This document shows, piece by piece, positions 32,413-41,081 of a stretch of 64,000 nt of DNA (positions are counted from its first letter, which is position 1; each line of letters starts with the position of its first letter). A program made the translations under genes and the position numbers. Below the pieces are notes generated by a model, which saw only the letters and a program-made list of their open reading frames with translations, had not been told where the DNA came from and ran no database searches. Source of the DNA: WLMZ01 sp038227995 (lineage in GTDB: Bacteria > Actinomycetota > Acidimicrobiia > Acidimicrobiales > Ilumatobacteraceae); NCBI GenBank assembly GCA_038227995.1, contig JBBRPP010000010.1:82112-146111 (forward strand). The letters run 5' to 3'.

Positions 32413-34005
32413 TCAGGCCTTTCGTTGGGTCGCGTCAGAGGGCGGGTCGACACGCAGCGGCGTGACATCTCCCGTCAGCCACGCGTCTCGAAGTGAACGT
32501 TTGTTGATCTTTCCCATGGTGCTGCGCCTCAGATCGCTGACGACGTGGTACTCGCGCGGGCACTTGTACGGGCTGAGGCGCTCGCGGAGCCATGCTGCCA
32601 GCACATCGGCCTGCGGCGGATCGGTGTCGGCGCGAGGGATCAGCAGAGCGATGAGCGTCTCACCCATGTCGGGGTGCGGGACGCCGATGCAGGCGACGTC
32701 GGCGATCTGAGGATGATCGATCAGCAGCTGCTCGGCTTCAGCGGGATAGATGTTCACCCCGCCCGACACGACCATGTCGCTGAACCGGTCGGTGATGAAC
32801 ACATAGCCGTCGCGGTCGAGGTAGCCGATCTCGCCGAGCGTGAACAGACCCGGCTCGGGATTGGATGCTGCCGTCTTCTCTGCATCGTGTGGATAGACGA
32901 TCCCGCGGCCCGTCGCGTCGCGGAAGAACAGCCGACCCTCGGTATCGGAGGGCAGCTCGTTCATGTCATCGTCGAGGATCAACGCCGTGAACTGACCGAT
33001 CGACCGGCCGACCGAACCCTTGTGCTCCAGCCATTCCTGGCTGGTGATCGAACACACGGTGCCGACCTCGGTTGCTCCGTAGGCGTCGTTGAACACGGGG
33101 CCGAACCATTCGATCATCGCAGTCTTGACATCGACGGGACACTTGGCGCCCGTGTGGGCGATGAGCCGCATCGAGCTCACGTCGTATTTGGCCTTCACCT
33201 CGGGAGGGAGCGCGAGCATCCGCACGAAGTGGGTCGGCACCATCACCGAAGTCTCGGTCTCGTACTCGTCGATGGCGCACAGGACCGACTCCGCGTCGAA
33301 CTTGCGCAGGATCACCGAGGGTACGCCGGCGCACAACAGACGCATGCCTGACAACGGGCCGGTGTGGTACATCGGTCCGACCACAAGGTGGGTCCCGAAT
33401 CCTGAAAAGGTTCCCCGCGCGAGCAGCTCGAGGTGCTCGTCCATGTTGACGCCGCCGGCGAACATCGTCGGTGGCAGTTCGGTGCCCTTCGGTCGACCGG
33501 TCGTTCCGGACGTGTACAGCAGGTTCGGCCGAGGCACCACGTCGCCCGGTGGATCCGTCGTTGCTCCCGCGGCAAGCCACTGCGTCCAGTCGATGACTCC
33601 CTCGATGCCGTCGCAATCCCAACCGATCACTGTGGCGATGCCAGCTTCGCGCGCGGCCTTGAGGCCGCGCTCGGCCGTTTCCGGGCCGATGAAGAGGATC
33701 CGGCTGGCAGAGTCCTCGAGGACGTACGCGGCCTCGGAGGCGTTGAGATGGAAGTTCACCGGCACCGTGGACGCGCCGGCGAGCAGGCCACCGAGATGTG
33801 CCAGCGCCGTTTCCGCTGCGTTCTCGGCGAAGACGGCGATGCGCTGCGCCTCGCCGAGATCGCCATCGGCGACCGCAGCCAGGAGCCGGTTCGCGCAGCG
33901 GTTCAGCGCCTCGCCGACCTGCGCCCAGGTGAGAACGCGACCGGCGTCGACGAGCGCGAAGCCCGCGGGATCACGGTGCGCGCATTCAGTTGCGAAGCGC
34001 GGCAT
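32413..34005 (-). CDS. Acyl-CoA synthetase (AMP-forming)
   Basis: 530 aa. P-loop YTSGTTGRPKG, the NDAYGATEVG adenylate motif, GYLDRDGYVFITDRFSDMVVSGGVNIYPAE hinge region (core DRFSDMVVSGG) and the C-terminal catalytic lysine in STMGKINKRSLRD. The similar synthetase at 43468 shares this layout; the one at 20860 is more distant. It is coupled upstream to a SnoaL-like gene by a one-base overlap (TGATG at 34005) and downstream to an acyl-CoA dehydrogenase. Together they suggest CoA-dependent breakdown of a carboxylic acid generated by the SDRs of this operon. Confidence 0.93.
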   Translation of the reverse strand: MPRFATECAHRDPAGFALVDAGRVLTWAQVGEALNRCANRLLAAVADGDLGEAQRIAVFAENAAETALAHLGGLLAGASTVPVNFHLNASEAAYVLEDSASRILFIGPETAERGLKAAREAGIATVIGWDCDGIEGVIDWTQWLAAGATTDPPGDVVPRPNLLYTSGTTGRPKGTELPPTMFAGGVNMDEHLELLARGTFSGFGTHLVVGPMYHTGPLSGMRLLCAGVPSVILRKFDAESVLCAIDEYETETSVMVPTHFVRMLALPPEVKAKYDVSSMRLIAHTGAKCPVDVKTAMIEWFGPVFNDAYGATEVGTVCSITSQEWLEHKGSVGRSIGQFTALILDDDMNELPSDTEGRLFFRDATGRGIVYPHDAEKTAASNPEPGLFTLGEIGYLDRDGYVFITDRFSDMVVSGGVNIYPAEAEQLLIDHPQIADVACIGVPHPDMGETLIALLIPRADTDPPQADVLAAWLRERLSPYKCPREYHVVSDLRRSTMGKINKRSLRDAWLTGDVTPLRVDPPSDATQRKA

Positions 34006-34547
34006 CAGGGCCCGATCCTTCGTTGGTTGGCGGGGCGATCGAACGATGCCTGGCGGAACGCGTTGGCATCGATGGCCATCGACTGGGGCACCTGTTCGAC
34101 GGTGTCACTGTGATGGACGCAGACGCGATGCTGGATCCGCCACTCACCGTCGCGTCGCTCGTAGGCGTCGAGATAGCGGCCGTACCACGTGGACAGCCGA
34201 CGTTCCGCTTTCGCTTCACGTTCCTCGAAGAGGTAGCTGATGTTGTAGGCCTCGCCGCGAGCGTGGGCGCTGCCGGGGCCGATGTCGACGCGGTGGTTGT
34301 AGATGGTGTGCATTGTCCAGCTCCAGCGACCGTGTGTTGCCACGACCCGATCACAGAACTCCCAGGCGTTCCCGACGAAGGTGCCGTGGTCGTCGATGGC
34401 ATCGGGCCAATACGCAGATTTCATCACGACGGCGTCGAGGCGATCGACGCCGTACGAATATCGCCGCGCAGCCTCCCGACAGGCCTCGATCGCGAGCAAC
34501 TGCTTGATGGAGGGTGTGGGATTGGAGAGCTCGATGGGCTCAGGCAT
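34005..34547 (-). CDS. SnoaL-like/NTF2-fold protein
   Basis: 180 aa from ATG 34547, with GGAGG five bases upstream inside the end of the preceding SDR (8-base overlap). Cone-shaped NTF2-like fold judged from LLAIEACREAARRYSYGVDRLD, VVMKSAYWPDAIDDHGTF and the late WRIQHRVCVHHSD. The family includes ring-cyclases, isomerases and dehydratases, as well as many binding proteins; a Tyr/Asp/His arrangement (Y..D..H) is present as in scytalone-dehydratase-like members. Two more SnoaL-like proteins are at 35346 and 43033. Specific reaction unknown. Confidence 0.8.
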   Translation of the reverse strand: MPEPIELSNPTPSIKQLLAIEACREAARRYSYGVDRLDAVVMKSAYWPDAIDDHGTFVGNAWEFCDRVVATHGRWSWTMHTIYNHRVDIGPGSAHARGEAYNISYLFEEREAKAERRLSTWYGRYLDAYERRDGEWRIQHRVCVHHSDTVEQVPQSMAIDANAFRQASFDRPANQRRIGP

Positions 34548-35280
34548 GTGCACCTCCGTCGACGACCACGGTGTGTCCGGTGATGAACGCAGCCAGATCC
34601 GACACGAGGAACAGCGCGACGCGCGCGACATGATCGGCGAGACCGGCGAATCCCAGAGGGTTCGCCACGATGCGCTGCTCGACGTTGACGCCACTGGCTG
34701 CGAGGGGCGCCAATTGTGCCTGTACTCCGGGAGTGTCGATGATGCCGGGCGCAATGGCATTGACACGGATGCCGGTCGGACCGAGTTCGCGTGCGAACGA
34801 GCGGGTCAGTGAGATCACGGCCGCCTTCGACGCCGCGTAGGCGGAGATGTTCGCACCGCCACCGAGCCCCGCAATCGAGGCCATGTTGACGATGGCCCCG
34901 CCACTGGTCATCCGGCTGGCTGCCGTTCGAGCCGCGCTGTAGTGCGCCCGCACGTTGACGTCGAGCATGTGGTGCACGAACTCGTCGGTGGCGTGCAGCA
35001 TCGGACCGGTCGTCGGGAAGATGCCTGCGTTGTTGACGAGGATCTGCAGCGACCCCGACAGTCCACAGGCGTGTGCTATGGCCGACGTCAACGATGTGCT
35101 GTCGGTGATGTCGCAGCGCTGGAATCGCGCTCCGAGGTGATCGGCTGCAGCTTCTGCGGCCGGATCGACGTCGCCGATCGTGACGTCGGCGCCGGCCTCC
35201 ATCAGCCGTGCGGCGACTGCGGCCCCGATGCCCCGGCCGCCTCCGGTGACGAACGCGCGGCGACCATCGAGGTCGATCAT
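34540..35280 (-). CDS. Short-chain dehydrogenase (SDR)
   Basis: 246 aa from ATG 35280 (MIDLDGRRAFVTGGG). TGGGRGIG (11-18), an Asp after strand 2 (IGDVDPA) favouring NAD(H), NNAGI, and YAASK as catalytic pair; it ends VVVDGGAHA. GTG codons further upstream (35313 and 35304) are alternative starts, but the 35280 ATG has GGCGAG in front and the standard SDR N-terminus. Located between two SnoaL-like genes, overlapping the downstream one by eight bases. A partial palindrome at 35324-35339 lies just upstream. Confidence 0.88.
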   Translation of the reverse strand: MIDLDGRRAFVTGGGRGIGAAVAARLMEAGADVTIGDVDPAAEAAADHLGARFQRCDITDSTSLTSAIAHACGLSGSLQILVNNAGIFPTTGPMLHATDEFVHHMLDVNVRAHYSAARTAASRMTSGGAIVNMASIAGLGGGANISAYAASKAAVISLTRSFARELGPTGIRVNAIAPGIIDTPGVQAQLAPLAASGVNVEQRIVANPLGFAGLADHVARVALFLVSDLAAFITGHTVVVDGGAHA

Positions 35281-35323
35281 CTCGCCGATGGAGGTGTGCA
35301 CGTCGGTCACCTCGGCGACATTA

Positions 35324-35339
35324 CCGAACAACCGTTCAG
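35324..35339. promoter_or_regulatory. Candidate TetR-type operator inside the SnoaL/SDR operon
   Basis: CCGAAC-AACC-GTTCAG is an inverted repeat matching at five of six paired positions, in the 65-base gap between the genes at 35280 and 35346. Its right arm contains the exact octamer CCGTTCAG (reverse of CTGAACGG) seen in other gaps. It may drive an internal promoter. Confidence 0.4.
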
Positions 35340-35345
35340 ATTCTG

Positions 35346-35831
35346 TCACCGTTCGGCGTGGGCAACCGCGACATTGCCGTCGGTCCACATCACGACGAGG
35401 ACGCGGTGCACGATCCGCCAGCCATCCGCAGTGCACGCGAGCCGATCCTCGTAGCGCCCGCCGACGAGATAGTTTGGGCCTCCGACCGCGGCGCGTCTGA
35501 CGTGCTGGGCCTGAAGATAGCAGCGATGCGTGGCCGTGTCTCCGTCGATCGCGACCTCGTGGTTGCCGACGAGATGCTGACTGTCGTCGAGGTGCTCCAG
35601 CGCCCTGCGGACCCGGCGCACGATCGCGTCACGGCCGACGAGCTGCGACGTGCTCGCCAGGTCAGCGGTGGCATCGGGAACGAAGACCGTGTCGAGTCCC
35701 GACCAGTCCTTCGTGTCCAACGCCCGGCAATAGCGCAGAGCCACCGCCACGATGGCCCGCTCGTCGAGCAGAGTCGACAGGGTCGGGTCGATTGCCGACG
35801 AACCGGTTTCGTTCATGCCAGTGTCGTTCAT
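35346..35831 (-). CDS. SnoaL-like/NTF2-fold protein
   Basis: 161 aa from ATG 35831 (or 35816, five residues later). ERAIVAVALRYCRALDTKDWSGLDTVFVPDA is the classic start of SnoaL_4-type domains, with a Tyr and Asp at the positions used for catalysis or binding in related dehydratases, and WRIVHRVLVVMW closes the sheet. It overlaps the upstream SDR as ATGA (35828-35831). These proteins frequently accompany SDRs and Rieske oxygenases in actinobacterial catabolic clusters; the true small subunit of Rieske oxygenases also has this fold, so an accessory role is possible. Confidence 0.85.
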   Translation of the reverse strand: MNDTGMNETGSSAIDPTLSTLLDERAIVAVALRYCRALDTKDWSGLDTVFVPDATADLASTSQLVGRDAIVRRVRRALEHLDDSQHLVGNHEVAIDGDTATHRCYLQAQHVRRAAVGGPNYLVGGRYEDRLACTADGWRIVHRVLVVMWTDGNVAVAHAER

Positions 35832-36628
35832 GCCAGCGTCCAGCCTCCATCGACGAAAATGTTCTGCCCGGTGATGTAGCTCGACGCGTCGCTCACCAGG
35901 AAATGTACGGCATGTGCGATGTCCGTCGGCGTTCCCTTTCGGCCGAGCGGGACGTTCGACGAACGTTGACGCATGAGCGGGCCCATCAGACCACTCGTCG
36001 TCGTTGTCTTCGGCCAGAAGTGCTCGATCTCGCCAGCGTGCATCTTGTCGAGCGTCGGCACCGACACCACCCCAGGGCTGATCGCGTTGACACGAATCCC
36101 GTGTGGCGCCAGGTCAACGGCCAGACTGCGCGAGAACTGGATCACGCCGGCCTTGGCCGAGTCGTAGCCGGTGCCGAGGCAGGGAAGCACGCCATCGACC
36201 GAGGCGATGTTCACGATCGCACCGCCACTGCCCTGTGCGACCATCCGCTCGGCCACCGGCTTGGAGCAGTGGAACATGCTCGCCAGATTGACATCGATCG
36301 CGCGATGCCACGACTCGACGCTCTGATCGAGGATGCTGCCGGCATCGTGGTACGAACCCGCGTTGTTCACGAGGATGTCCAACCGTGCGCCGGCCGAGTG
36401 GAGCGCCGTCGCGCAGGCAGTGGGCTCGGTGACGTCGAGCGCGAGGTGCGATCCACCGATCTCATCCGCAACACGGTGTGCACCCTCGACGTCGATGTCG
36501 GCGACGATCACCGTGGCACCGGCGCGGGCCAACACTCGCGCGATTCCTTCGCCGATCCCCGTTGCGCCGCCCGTCACGACCGCAACCCTCCCGGCCAGAT
36601 CGAACAATGCGACGAGATCAGGATCCAC
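35828..36628 (-). CDS. Short-chain dehydrogenase (SDR)
   Basis: 266 aa. TGGATGIG, Asp after strand 2 (VADIDVE; NAD-type), NNAGS and YDSAK as the catalytic Tyr/Lys; it ends FVDGGWTLA. A region rich in His/Lys/Thr (EHFWPKTTTTSG, about residues 205-215) interrupts the substrate loop and is longer than in the neighbouring SDRs. It is the first gene of the seven-gene minus-strand operon running to 29096. The 76-base gap to the divergent VOC gene at 36705 should hold both promoters; nothing palindromic stands out there. Confidence 0.88.
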   Translation of the reverse strand: MDPDLVALFDLAGRVAVVTGGATGIGEGIARVLARAGATVIVADIDVEGAHRVADEIGGSHLALDVTEPTACATALHSAGARLDILVNNAGSYHDAGSILDQSVESWHRAIDVNLASMFHCSKPVAERMVAQGSGGAIVNIASVDGVLPCLGTGYDSAKAGVIQFSRSLAVDLAPHGIRVNAISPGVVSVPTLDKMHAGEIEHFWPKTTTTSGLMGPLMRQRSSNVPLGRKGTPTDIAHAVHFLVSDASSYITGQNIFVDGGWTLA

Positions 36629-36704
36629 GGCGCAGCCCGACCCTCGACGAAACTCTGCACACAGGTGGGCAGTCGCACCTGGCGCTGCGGTTACTGTCGG
36701 TCAG

Positions 36705-37199
36705 ATGCTCGGCGCACCGGTTCAGATGGCGTTTGCGGTCGACGACGTGATGGCGGCCGCGCAGCGCTGGGTCGCTGCCGGTGTGGGACCTTTTTTCGTC
36801 GCCGAGCACATCACGGTGCGCTCGGCGAGGGTGCGCGGCGAGCCCGGAGACTTCGATCACTCGTCGGCCTTCGCGCATTGGGGCCTGCTGATGGTGGAGC
36901 TGATCTGTCAGCACGATGGCGGACCCGACCCTGTGATCGGTGACAGCGGACTGCATCACGTCGCGCATTTCGTGGACGACATCGGTGTCGCCGCTGAATG
37001 GCTGGCGGCGAACGGCGCTCTGGAAACGCTGTACGCGGAAACGACTACCGGCACTCCCTTTGCGTTCCACGATGCTCGAGCGGAGCGTGGACACTTCATC
37101 GAGATCTATGAACCCACCCAACGCTTGGTCGCCTTCTACGAACTCGTGCGGGAAGAATCGATGGGGTGGACAGGGTCAGACCCGATCAGGCGCATCTGA
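36705..37199 (+). CDS. VOC-superfamily protein
   Basis: 164 aa from ATG 36705 (MLGAPVQMAFAVDDV). Fold landmarks: QMAFAVDDVMAAAQRWVAAG, LMVELICQHDGGPD, GLHHVAHFVDD with the second-module His, and GHFIEIYEP carrying the last acidic ligand. This arrangement resembles the methylmalonyl-CoA epimerase/glyoxalase branch found beside SDRs. It stands alone, divergent from the operon at 36628 and convergent (ten bases) with the SDR at 37210. Related to the VOC protein at 20377 in motif order. Reaction unknown. Confidence 0.8.
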   Translation: MLGAPVQMAFAVDDVMAAAQRWVAAGVGPFFVAEHITVRSARVRGEPGDFDHSSAFAHWGLLMVELICQHDGGPDPVIGDSGLHHVAHFVDDIGVAAEWLAANGALETLYAETTTGTPFAFHDARAERGHFIEIYEPTQRLVAFYELVREESMGWTGSDPIRRI

Positions 37200-37209
37200 G
37201 GTGCGACGA

Positions 37210-38040
37210 TCACGTAGTTCTCCCCGCCTCATGGATCTGCCGACTCGTGCCGAGATGGATCCTGTTCGGTGTCATCCCCGCCGTGGTCTGGCCGGAGTCG
37301 ACGACGAGGGTGTGGCCCGACACACAGCGACTGTCGTCGCTTGCGAGGTAGAGCGCAGCGGCGGCAATGTCCTCCGGGAGTCCGGCATAACCGAGCGGTG
37401 ATCCGGAGGCGATCCGTTCGGTTGTCGCGGTGAGGTCGTCAGGGCTGTCGCCGCGGATCGATGCGGTCATCGCCGAGACGGTGTTCCCCGGGGCGATGGC
37501 ATTCACGCGGATGCCGAAGGCGGCCAACTCGTTGGCGACCGACTTCGTCAACCCGATCACGCCGTGCTTGGCCGCGGTGTACGCGTGGGGGCCGAGGCCA
37601 CCGAGGACCCCGGCCGTGCTGGAGGTGTTGATGATGACGCCGGAGTGCTGGGGCATCATCACCCGCGCCGCATGCTTGACACCGAGGAACACTCCCCGGA
37701 GCAGGATGTTGATCGTGTTGTCCCACGAATCTGTCGACATCTCCGAGATCCGGCCGACGGCGCCGATGATGCCGGCGTTGTTGAACATCACATCGAGCTG
37801 CCCGAACTCGGACACCGCCAGATCGACTGCGGCCGCGACCTCGCTCTCGTTCGTGACGTTGCATGACGCAAAGCGCGTGTTGTCGCCGAGCTCCGCGACG
37901 AGCGCTCGTCCTGCGGCTTCCTGCATGTCGGCAACGATCACCTTGGCTCCGTGGTCAACGAACATGCGCGCTGTTCCGGCACCGATGCCGCTCGCCGCGC
38001 CGGTGATCACCGCGACCTTGCCCTCGAGTCGTCTCGACAC
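37210..38040 (-). CDS. Short-chain dehydrogenase (SDR)
   Basis: 276 aa from GTG 38040 (VSRRLEGKVAVITG), which has GGGGGGTG eight bases upstream; a GTG at 38064 that overlaps the stop of the kinase gene as GTGA would add eight residues and is also credible. TGAASGIG, Asp after strand 2 (VADMQEA; NAD-type), NNAGI and catalytic YTAAK. The C-terminus continues past DSGQTTAG for about 25 residues. Last gene of the Rieske oxygenase-ferredoxin-kinase-SDR operon. Confidence 0.87.
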   Translation of the reverse strand: MSRRLEGKVAVITGAASGIGAGTARMFVDHGAKVIVADMQEAAGRALVAELGDNTRFASCNVTNESEVAAAVDLAVSEFGQLDVMFNNAGIIGAVGRISEMSTDSWDNTINILLRGVFLGVKHAARVMMPQHSGVIINTSSTAGVLGGLGPHAYTAAKHGVIGLTKSVANELAAFGIRVNAIAPGNTVSAMTASIRGDSPDDLTATTERIASGSPLGYAGLPEDIAAAALYLASDDSRCVSGHTLVVDSGQTTAGMTPNRIHLGTSRQIHEAGRTT

Positions 38041-38060
38041 CGGAACACCCCCCAGCGCTG

Positions 38061-39149
38061 TCACGTGCCGAAACCGTGATCGATCAGCGCGTTCTGGGTG
38101 CGCTCGATGACCGCAGTCCACAATGCAATGGCACGCTCACTCGTGAAATCCAGACTGCCGACCGCGAGCACGGGGATCATCCAGCCGCAGTTGATGCCGA
38201 CTCGATAGTCCTGCAGCAGCGTCTCGTACGCGTAGTCGCTGACGCCGTTCGCCACCAGGGTGTCGTGGTAGGCCCGCAACAGGTCCGCCTCGTTCGCGCG
38301 TCGGTCAGCCGTGGTCATGTTCTGCGAGATGAAGTAGCCGACATCGGCCGCCCCGCCGCCCTGGCTGATCGCCTGCCAGTCGATGACGACCACGTTGTCA
38401 TCGGTGTCGAAGAAGAGGTTGTCGGCCCGGAAGTCGAAGTGCACGAGAGTGTGTGGCATCGCAGCCAGTTCATCCAGGATCGCCGGTCGAGCCTCGGCGT
38501 AGTCGGCGACGTACCCGGCCAACTCCGGCATGATGCTGTCGGCGAAGGCCGCCATGAAACCCGGGAGCGAGGCGGTGTAGATCGCCGAGCCTGCCTGGTT
38601 GAGGGGACCGTTGATCACCGGGATGAAGTCGGCAGATTCGAGACCGGCCCCGTTCCAGAAGCGGGCGTGGTGGGCTGCGAGTGCGACCAGCGTGGCGCGA
38701 GCCTCATCGGGCGCAACGCCGGCGACCTGATCGCCGATCGTGAGATCGGAAAGGTCCTCCATCAGCAACATGTAGCGCTCGTCGGCCGGCACGTCGGCCG
38801 GCTCGCAGGTGACGTGATAGATCGCCGGAGTGCGCACCGGCGATTGGGCCGCCAACTCTTCGTAGAACCGGTGCTCGCGTTCGTAGATCCGCGTGGGGTG
38901 CATCATCGCCCGGATGTCGGGAGACTGGGCGGGGAACTTGGCGACGACAGTGGTCGGGGCACCTGCGGCGGCACCGCTGCACACGAGTCCCACTTTGGCG
39001 ACCTCACCCATGAACCCGACGCCTGCCGATGCGGGGTCGAGCAGGACAGATTCCACGGTGACGTCGTTGCCGAACGTCGGCGAGCCGCGCAGCGCGGCGG
39101 TCATCCATTCGGCGGTGATCTCACTGGTTGTGGTCGGCAGCACGGTCAT
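38061..39149 (-). CDS. APH/EcKinase-like small-molecule phosphotransferase
   Basis: 362 aa from ATG 39149. Protein-kinase-like fold of the aminoglycoside-phosphotransferase superfamily: VVAKFPAQSP with the ATP-binding Lys, the catalytic loop HFDFRADNLFF (His237, Asp239, Asn244) and the metal-binding VVIDWQ (Asp257). The pattern is closest to the kinases found next to acyl-CoA dehydrogenases and Rieske oxygenases in Actinobacteria, where the substrate is usually unknown. Both ends overlap neighbours (ATGA with the ferredoxin, GTGA with the SDR), so it is an integral operon member. It could phosphorylate a hydroxylated intermediate. Confidence 0.85.
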   Translation of the reverse strand: MTVLPTTTSEITAEWMTAALRGSPTFGNDVTVESVLLDPASAGVGFMGEVAKVGLVCSGAAAGAPTTVVAKFPAQSPDIRAMMHPTRIYEREHRFYEELAAQSPVRTPAIYHVTCEPADVPADERYMLLMEDLSDLTIGDQVAGVAPDEARATLVALAAHHARFWNGAGLESADFIPVINGPLNQAGSAIYTASLPGFMAAFADSIMPELAGYVADYAEARPAILDELAAMPHTLVHFDFRADNLFFDTDDNVVVIDWQAISQGGGAADVGYFISQNMTTADRRANEADLLRAYHDTLVANGVSDYAYETLLQDYRVGINCGWMIPVLAVGSLDFTSERAIALWTAVIERTQNALIDHGFGT

Positions 39150-39517
39150 CGGGTGCGGAATCTTTCTGTGTCGGGAACAAGGCTGGTGTCGTCGGTTTCG
39201 GGTTCTTGTCGTATCGCGACGGCGACGCCGTCGACCTCGCGCACGGCGTAACAGGCAACGCTCTCCCATGCGGGTGGGCCGGAGTGGCTGCCGTCTCTCA
39301 CGTCGAACGATGCACCGTGCAGCGGGCACGTGATGCCGTAGCCACGGAGCCGCCCTTCGCTCAGCGGCGTGTCCGCGTGCGAGCAGTTGTCGGCCAGGGC
39401 ATACAACACGCCGCCCACACGACACACCACGATGCCATCCTCGCCGCCGGCTTCGACGCACTGCATCGATCCGTCGGTGAGTCCGCTGAGATCACCGAGT
39501 ACGACTTCGTCACTCAT
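39146..39517 (-). CDS. Rieske-type [2Fe-2S] ferredoxin
   Basis: 123 aa. Ligands Cys45/His47 (CSHAD) and Cys64/His67 (CPLHG), with the small beta fold of the naphthalene/biphenyl-dioxygenase ferredoxins, and a C-terminal extension of about 25 acidic/polar residues past the usual end. It should pass electrons to the Rieske oxygenase encoded 44 bases upstream at 39562. It is the only dedicated ferredoxin seen among five oxygenase large subunits; no flavin reductase is visible to complete the chain. Confidence 0.93.
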   Translation of the reverse strand: MSDEVVLGDLSGLTDGSMQCVEAGGEDGIVVCRVGGVLYALADNCSHADTPLSEGRLRGYGITCPLHGASFDVRDGSHSGPPAWESVACYAVREVDGVAVAIRQEPETDDTSLVPDTERFRTR

Positions 39518-39561
39518 CTTGCTCTTCAGTCATCCGGTCGCTCGTCGCTCGTTCGAGTCGG

Positions 39562-40917
39562 TCACGGCAGCAGGGCGCCGAGCGCCAAGTACTTGTCGAG
39601 GTTGTCGTGGAAGAACCGGATCCGGCGCTCCTGCCACGGCATGCACTCGCCGCGGAATCCGCGCGAACGCAAACCCTGTTGCTGGGTGCTCCAGATCGCG
39701 ACGTCCTGGTCGATGCCCGGCCCACAGGACACCTCGTTGGCGAGGCCGGTGCGGTGCTCGACCTGATGATCGACCGACACCCAGTCGCGCATCGAGTTCG
39801 ACCAGTACTCACTGACTCCCTCAGGGAACAGGGTGAGGTACCACATGTCGAAGTAGCACTTCTGTGGATCGCTCGGATGGGGCGTCGAGCGCAGCCAAAT
39901 GCAGCCGTCGGGCTTCATGCTGAACGAGATGTTGGGGAACACCGTGTAGTGGTAGTTGTCCGTCAACTGTTCGTCGGAGTAGCCGGAGAAGTCATAGCCC
40001 TTCGATGCGCCGAGGGCGCGCTTATTCTGCTGCAACGCCACGCGCAATCCGGAGAGGTTGCTGAGATGCGGCGTGGGGTCGACCTCCCAGAACTCGAGAT
40101 CAGGACCGAGGCTCTTCAGTGTGCGATCCGGCTTGCCGCGGAAATGCGGGCCGGGTCCACCACCGGGCATCAGCATCCGGGCATGGCCCGACTCGTAGAG
40201 GTCGAACTGACATCCGCTGTGGTGTTCGTTCAGCGTCGCCAACGTCTGCGGATGCACGTACGGCAGGTGATAGCTCTCGTTGAAGTTGTCCTGGACGCAC
40301 TTCCAGTTGAACTCACCCTCGACCGTGACCCAGTGGGTGCGCTTCATGTTCTCCATGCGATAGGCATCGAGATGATCCGCGACCGGGTCGAGCCATTCGC
40401 GCAGCGGCTTGGCGTGCTCGTCCATGTTGAACCAGATGAATCCTCCCCAGGTGTCCGAGGGCATCTCGATGAGGTTGCGCACGCCGCACGGACTTCCCTG
40501 GACGAAGTCGTCTTCGTCGGGAACCCAGTTGAGCCGACCGTCGGACCCGAAGCGCCAGCCGTGGTAGGCGCATTGGAACTCACCGGTGAGCAGCGACCCC
40601 ACCTCGGCGGTCACCAACCGATTGCCACGGTGCTGACACGCGTTGAAGAACACTCTGACCTGTTCGTCCACCCCGCGCACCGCGATCACCGAGTCGCGTC
40701 CGACCTCATAGGTGATGTAGTCGCCAGCGGTGGGAGTCTGCTCCACACGTCCGGCCACCTGCCATACCCGCGGCCACAGCGCGTCATGCTCCTGTCGCAG
40801 GAAATCGGGCGACCAATAGCGGTCGCCGTGGATCGGCGTCGTACTCAGTGCCGGCTCCGGCGCCTTGGCCCGTGTGATGCCGCGCACCTCGACACGTTGT
40901 TCGGCAATGTCGGTCAT
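39562..40917 (-). CDS. Rieske non-heme iron oxygenase, large subunit
   Basis: 451 aa from ATG 40917. Rieske ligands Cys94/His96 (CQHRG) and Cys116/His119 (CAYHG). Mononuclear iron ligands His217 and His222 in ESYHLPYVH, preceded by the DNFNE Asp/Glu region that bridges the two iron sites in this family. First gene of an operon with ferredoxin, kinase and SDR. The C-terminal half (GHARMLMPGGGPGPHFRGKP, YHYTVFPNISFSMKPDG) fits the hydroxylating-dioxygenase group called phenylpropionate dioxygenase-like. Divergent from the VOC gene at 41082 across a 164-base promoter region. Confidence 0.93.
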   Translation of the reverse strand: MTDIAEQRVEVRGITRAKAPEPALSTTPIHGDRYWSPDFLRQEHDALWPRVWQVAGRVEQTPTAGDYITYEVGRDSVIAVRGVDEQVRVFFNACQHRGNRLVTAEVGSLLTGEFQCAYHGWRFGSDGRLNWVPDEDDFVQGSPCGVRNLIEMPSDTWGGFIWFNMDEHAKPLREWLDPVADHLDAYRMENMKRTHWVTVEGEFNWKCVQDNFNESYHLPYVHPQTLATLNEHHSGCQFDLYESGHARMLMPGGGPGPHFRGKPDRTLKSLGPDLEFWEVDPTPHLSNLSGLRVALQQNKRALGASKGYDFSGYSDEQLTDNYHYTVFPNISFSMKPDGCIWLRSTPHPSDPQKCYFDMWYLTLFPEGVSEYWSNSMRDWVSVDHQVEHRTGLANEVSCGPGIDQDVAIWSTQQQGLRSRGFRGECMPWQERRIRFFHDNLDKYLALGALLP

Positions 40918-41004
40918 GGCCCCTCCTCGACCTTTCTGATTCTGCTGTCGATCTCGCGATCGGACGGTCGCTCCACCTTCCGGCAAACTGACGACCGCGA
41001 CTAA

Positions 41005-41022
41005 CCTAATCCACATTCAGCA
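41005..41022. promoter_or_regulatory. Candidate operator in the divergent Rieske/VOC promoter
   Basis: On the minus strand TGCTGAA-N7-TAGG, differing by two bases from the two TACTGAA-N7-TAAG sites at 26099 and 45894. It lies between the divergent starts at 40917 and 41082. Confidence 0.35.
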
Positions 41023-41081
41023 AGTCCGACGGCTCGAAGCCTCGGTCGGGGGAGCATGGCAGTGAAAGAGAGCCCAGCGCC

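Noticed and set aside
35346..35831. SnoaL-like gene considered as the Rieske beta subunit
   Set aside because: It is shorter than known beta subunits and sits beside SDRs, not beside a Rieske large subunit; only the gene at 43033 has that position.
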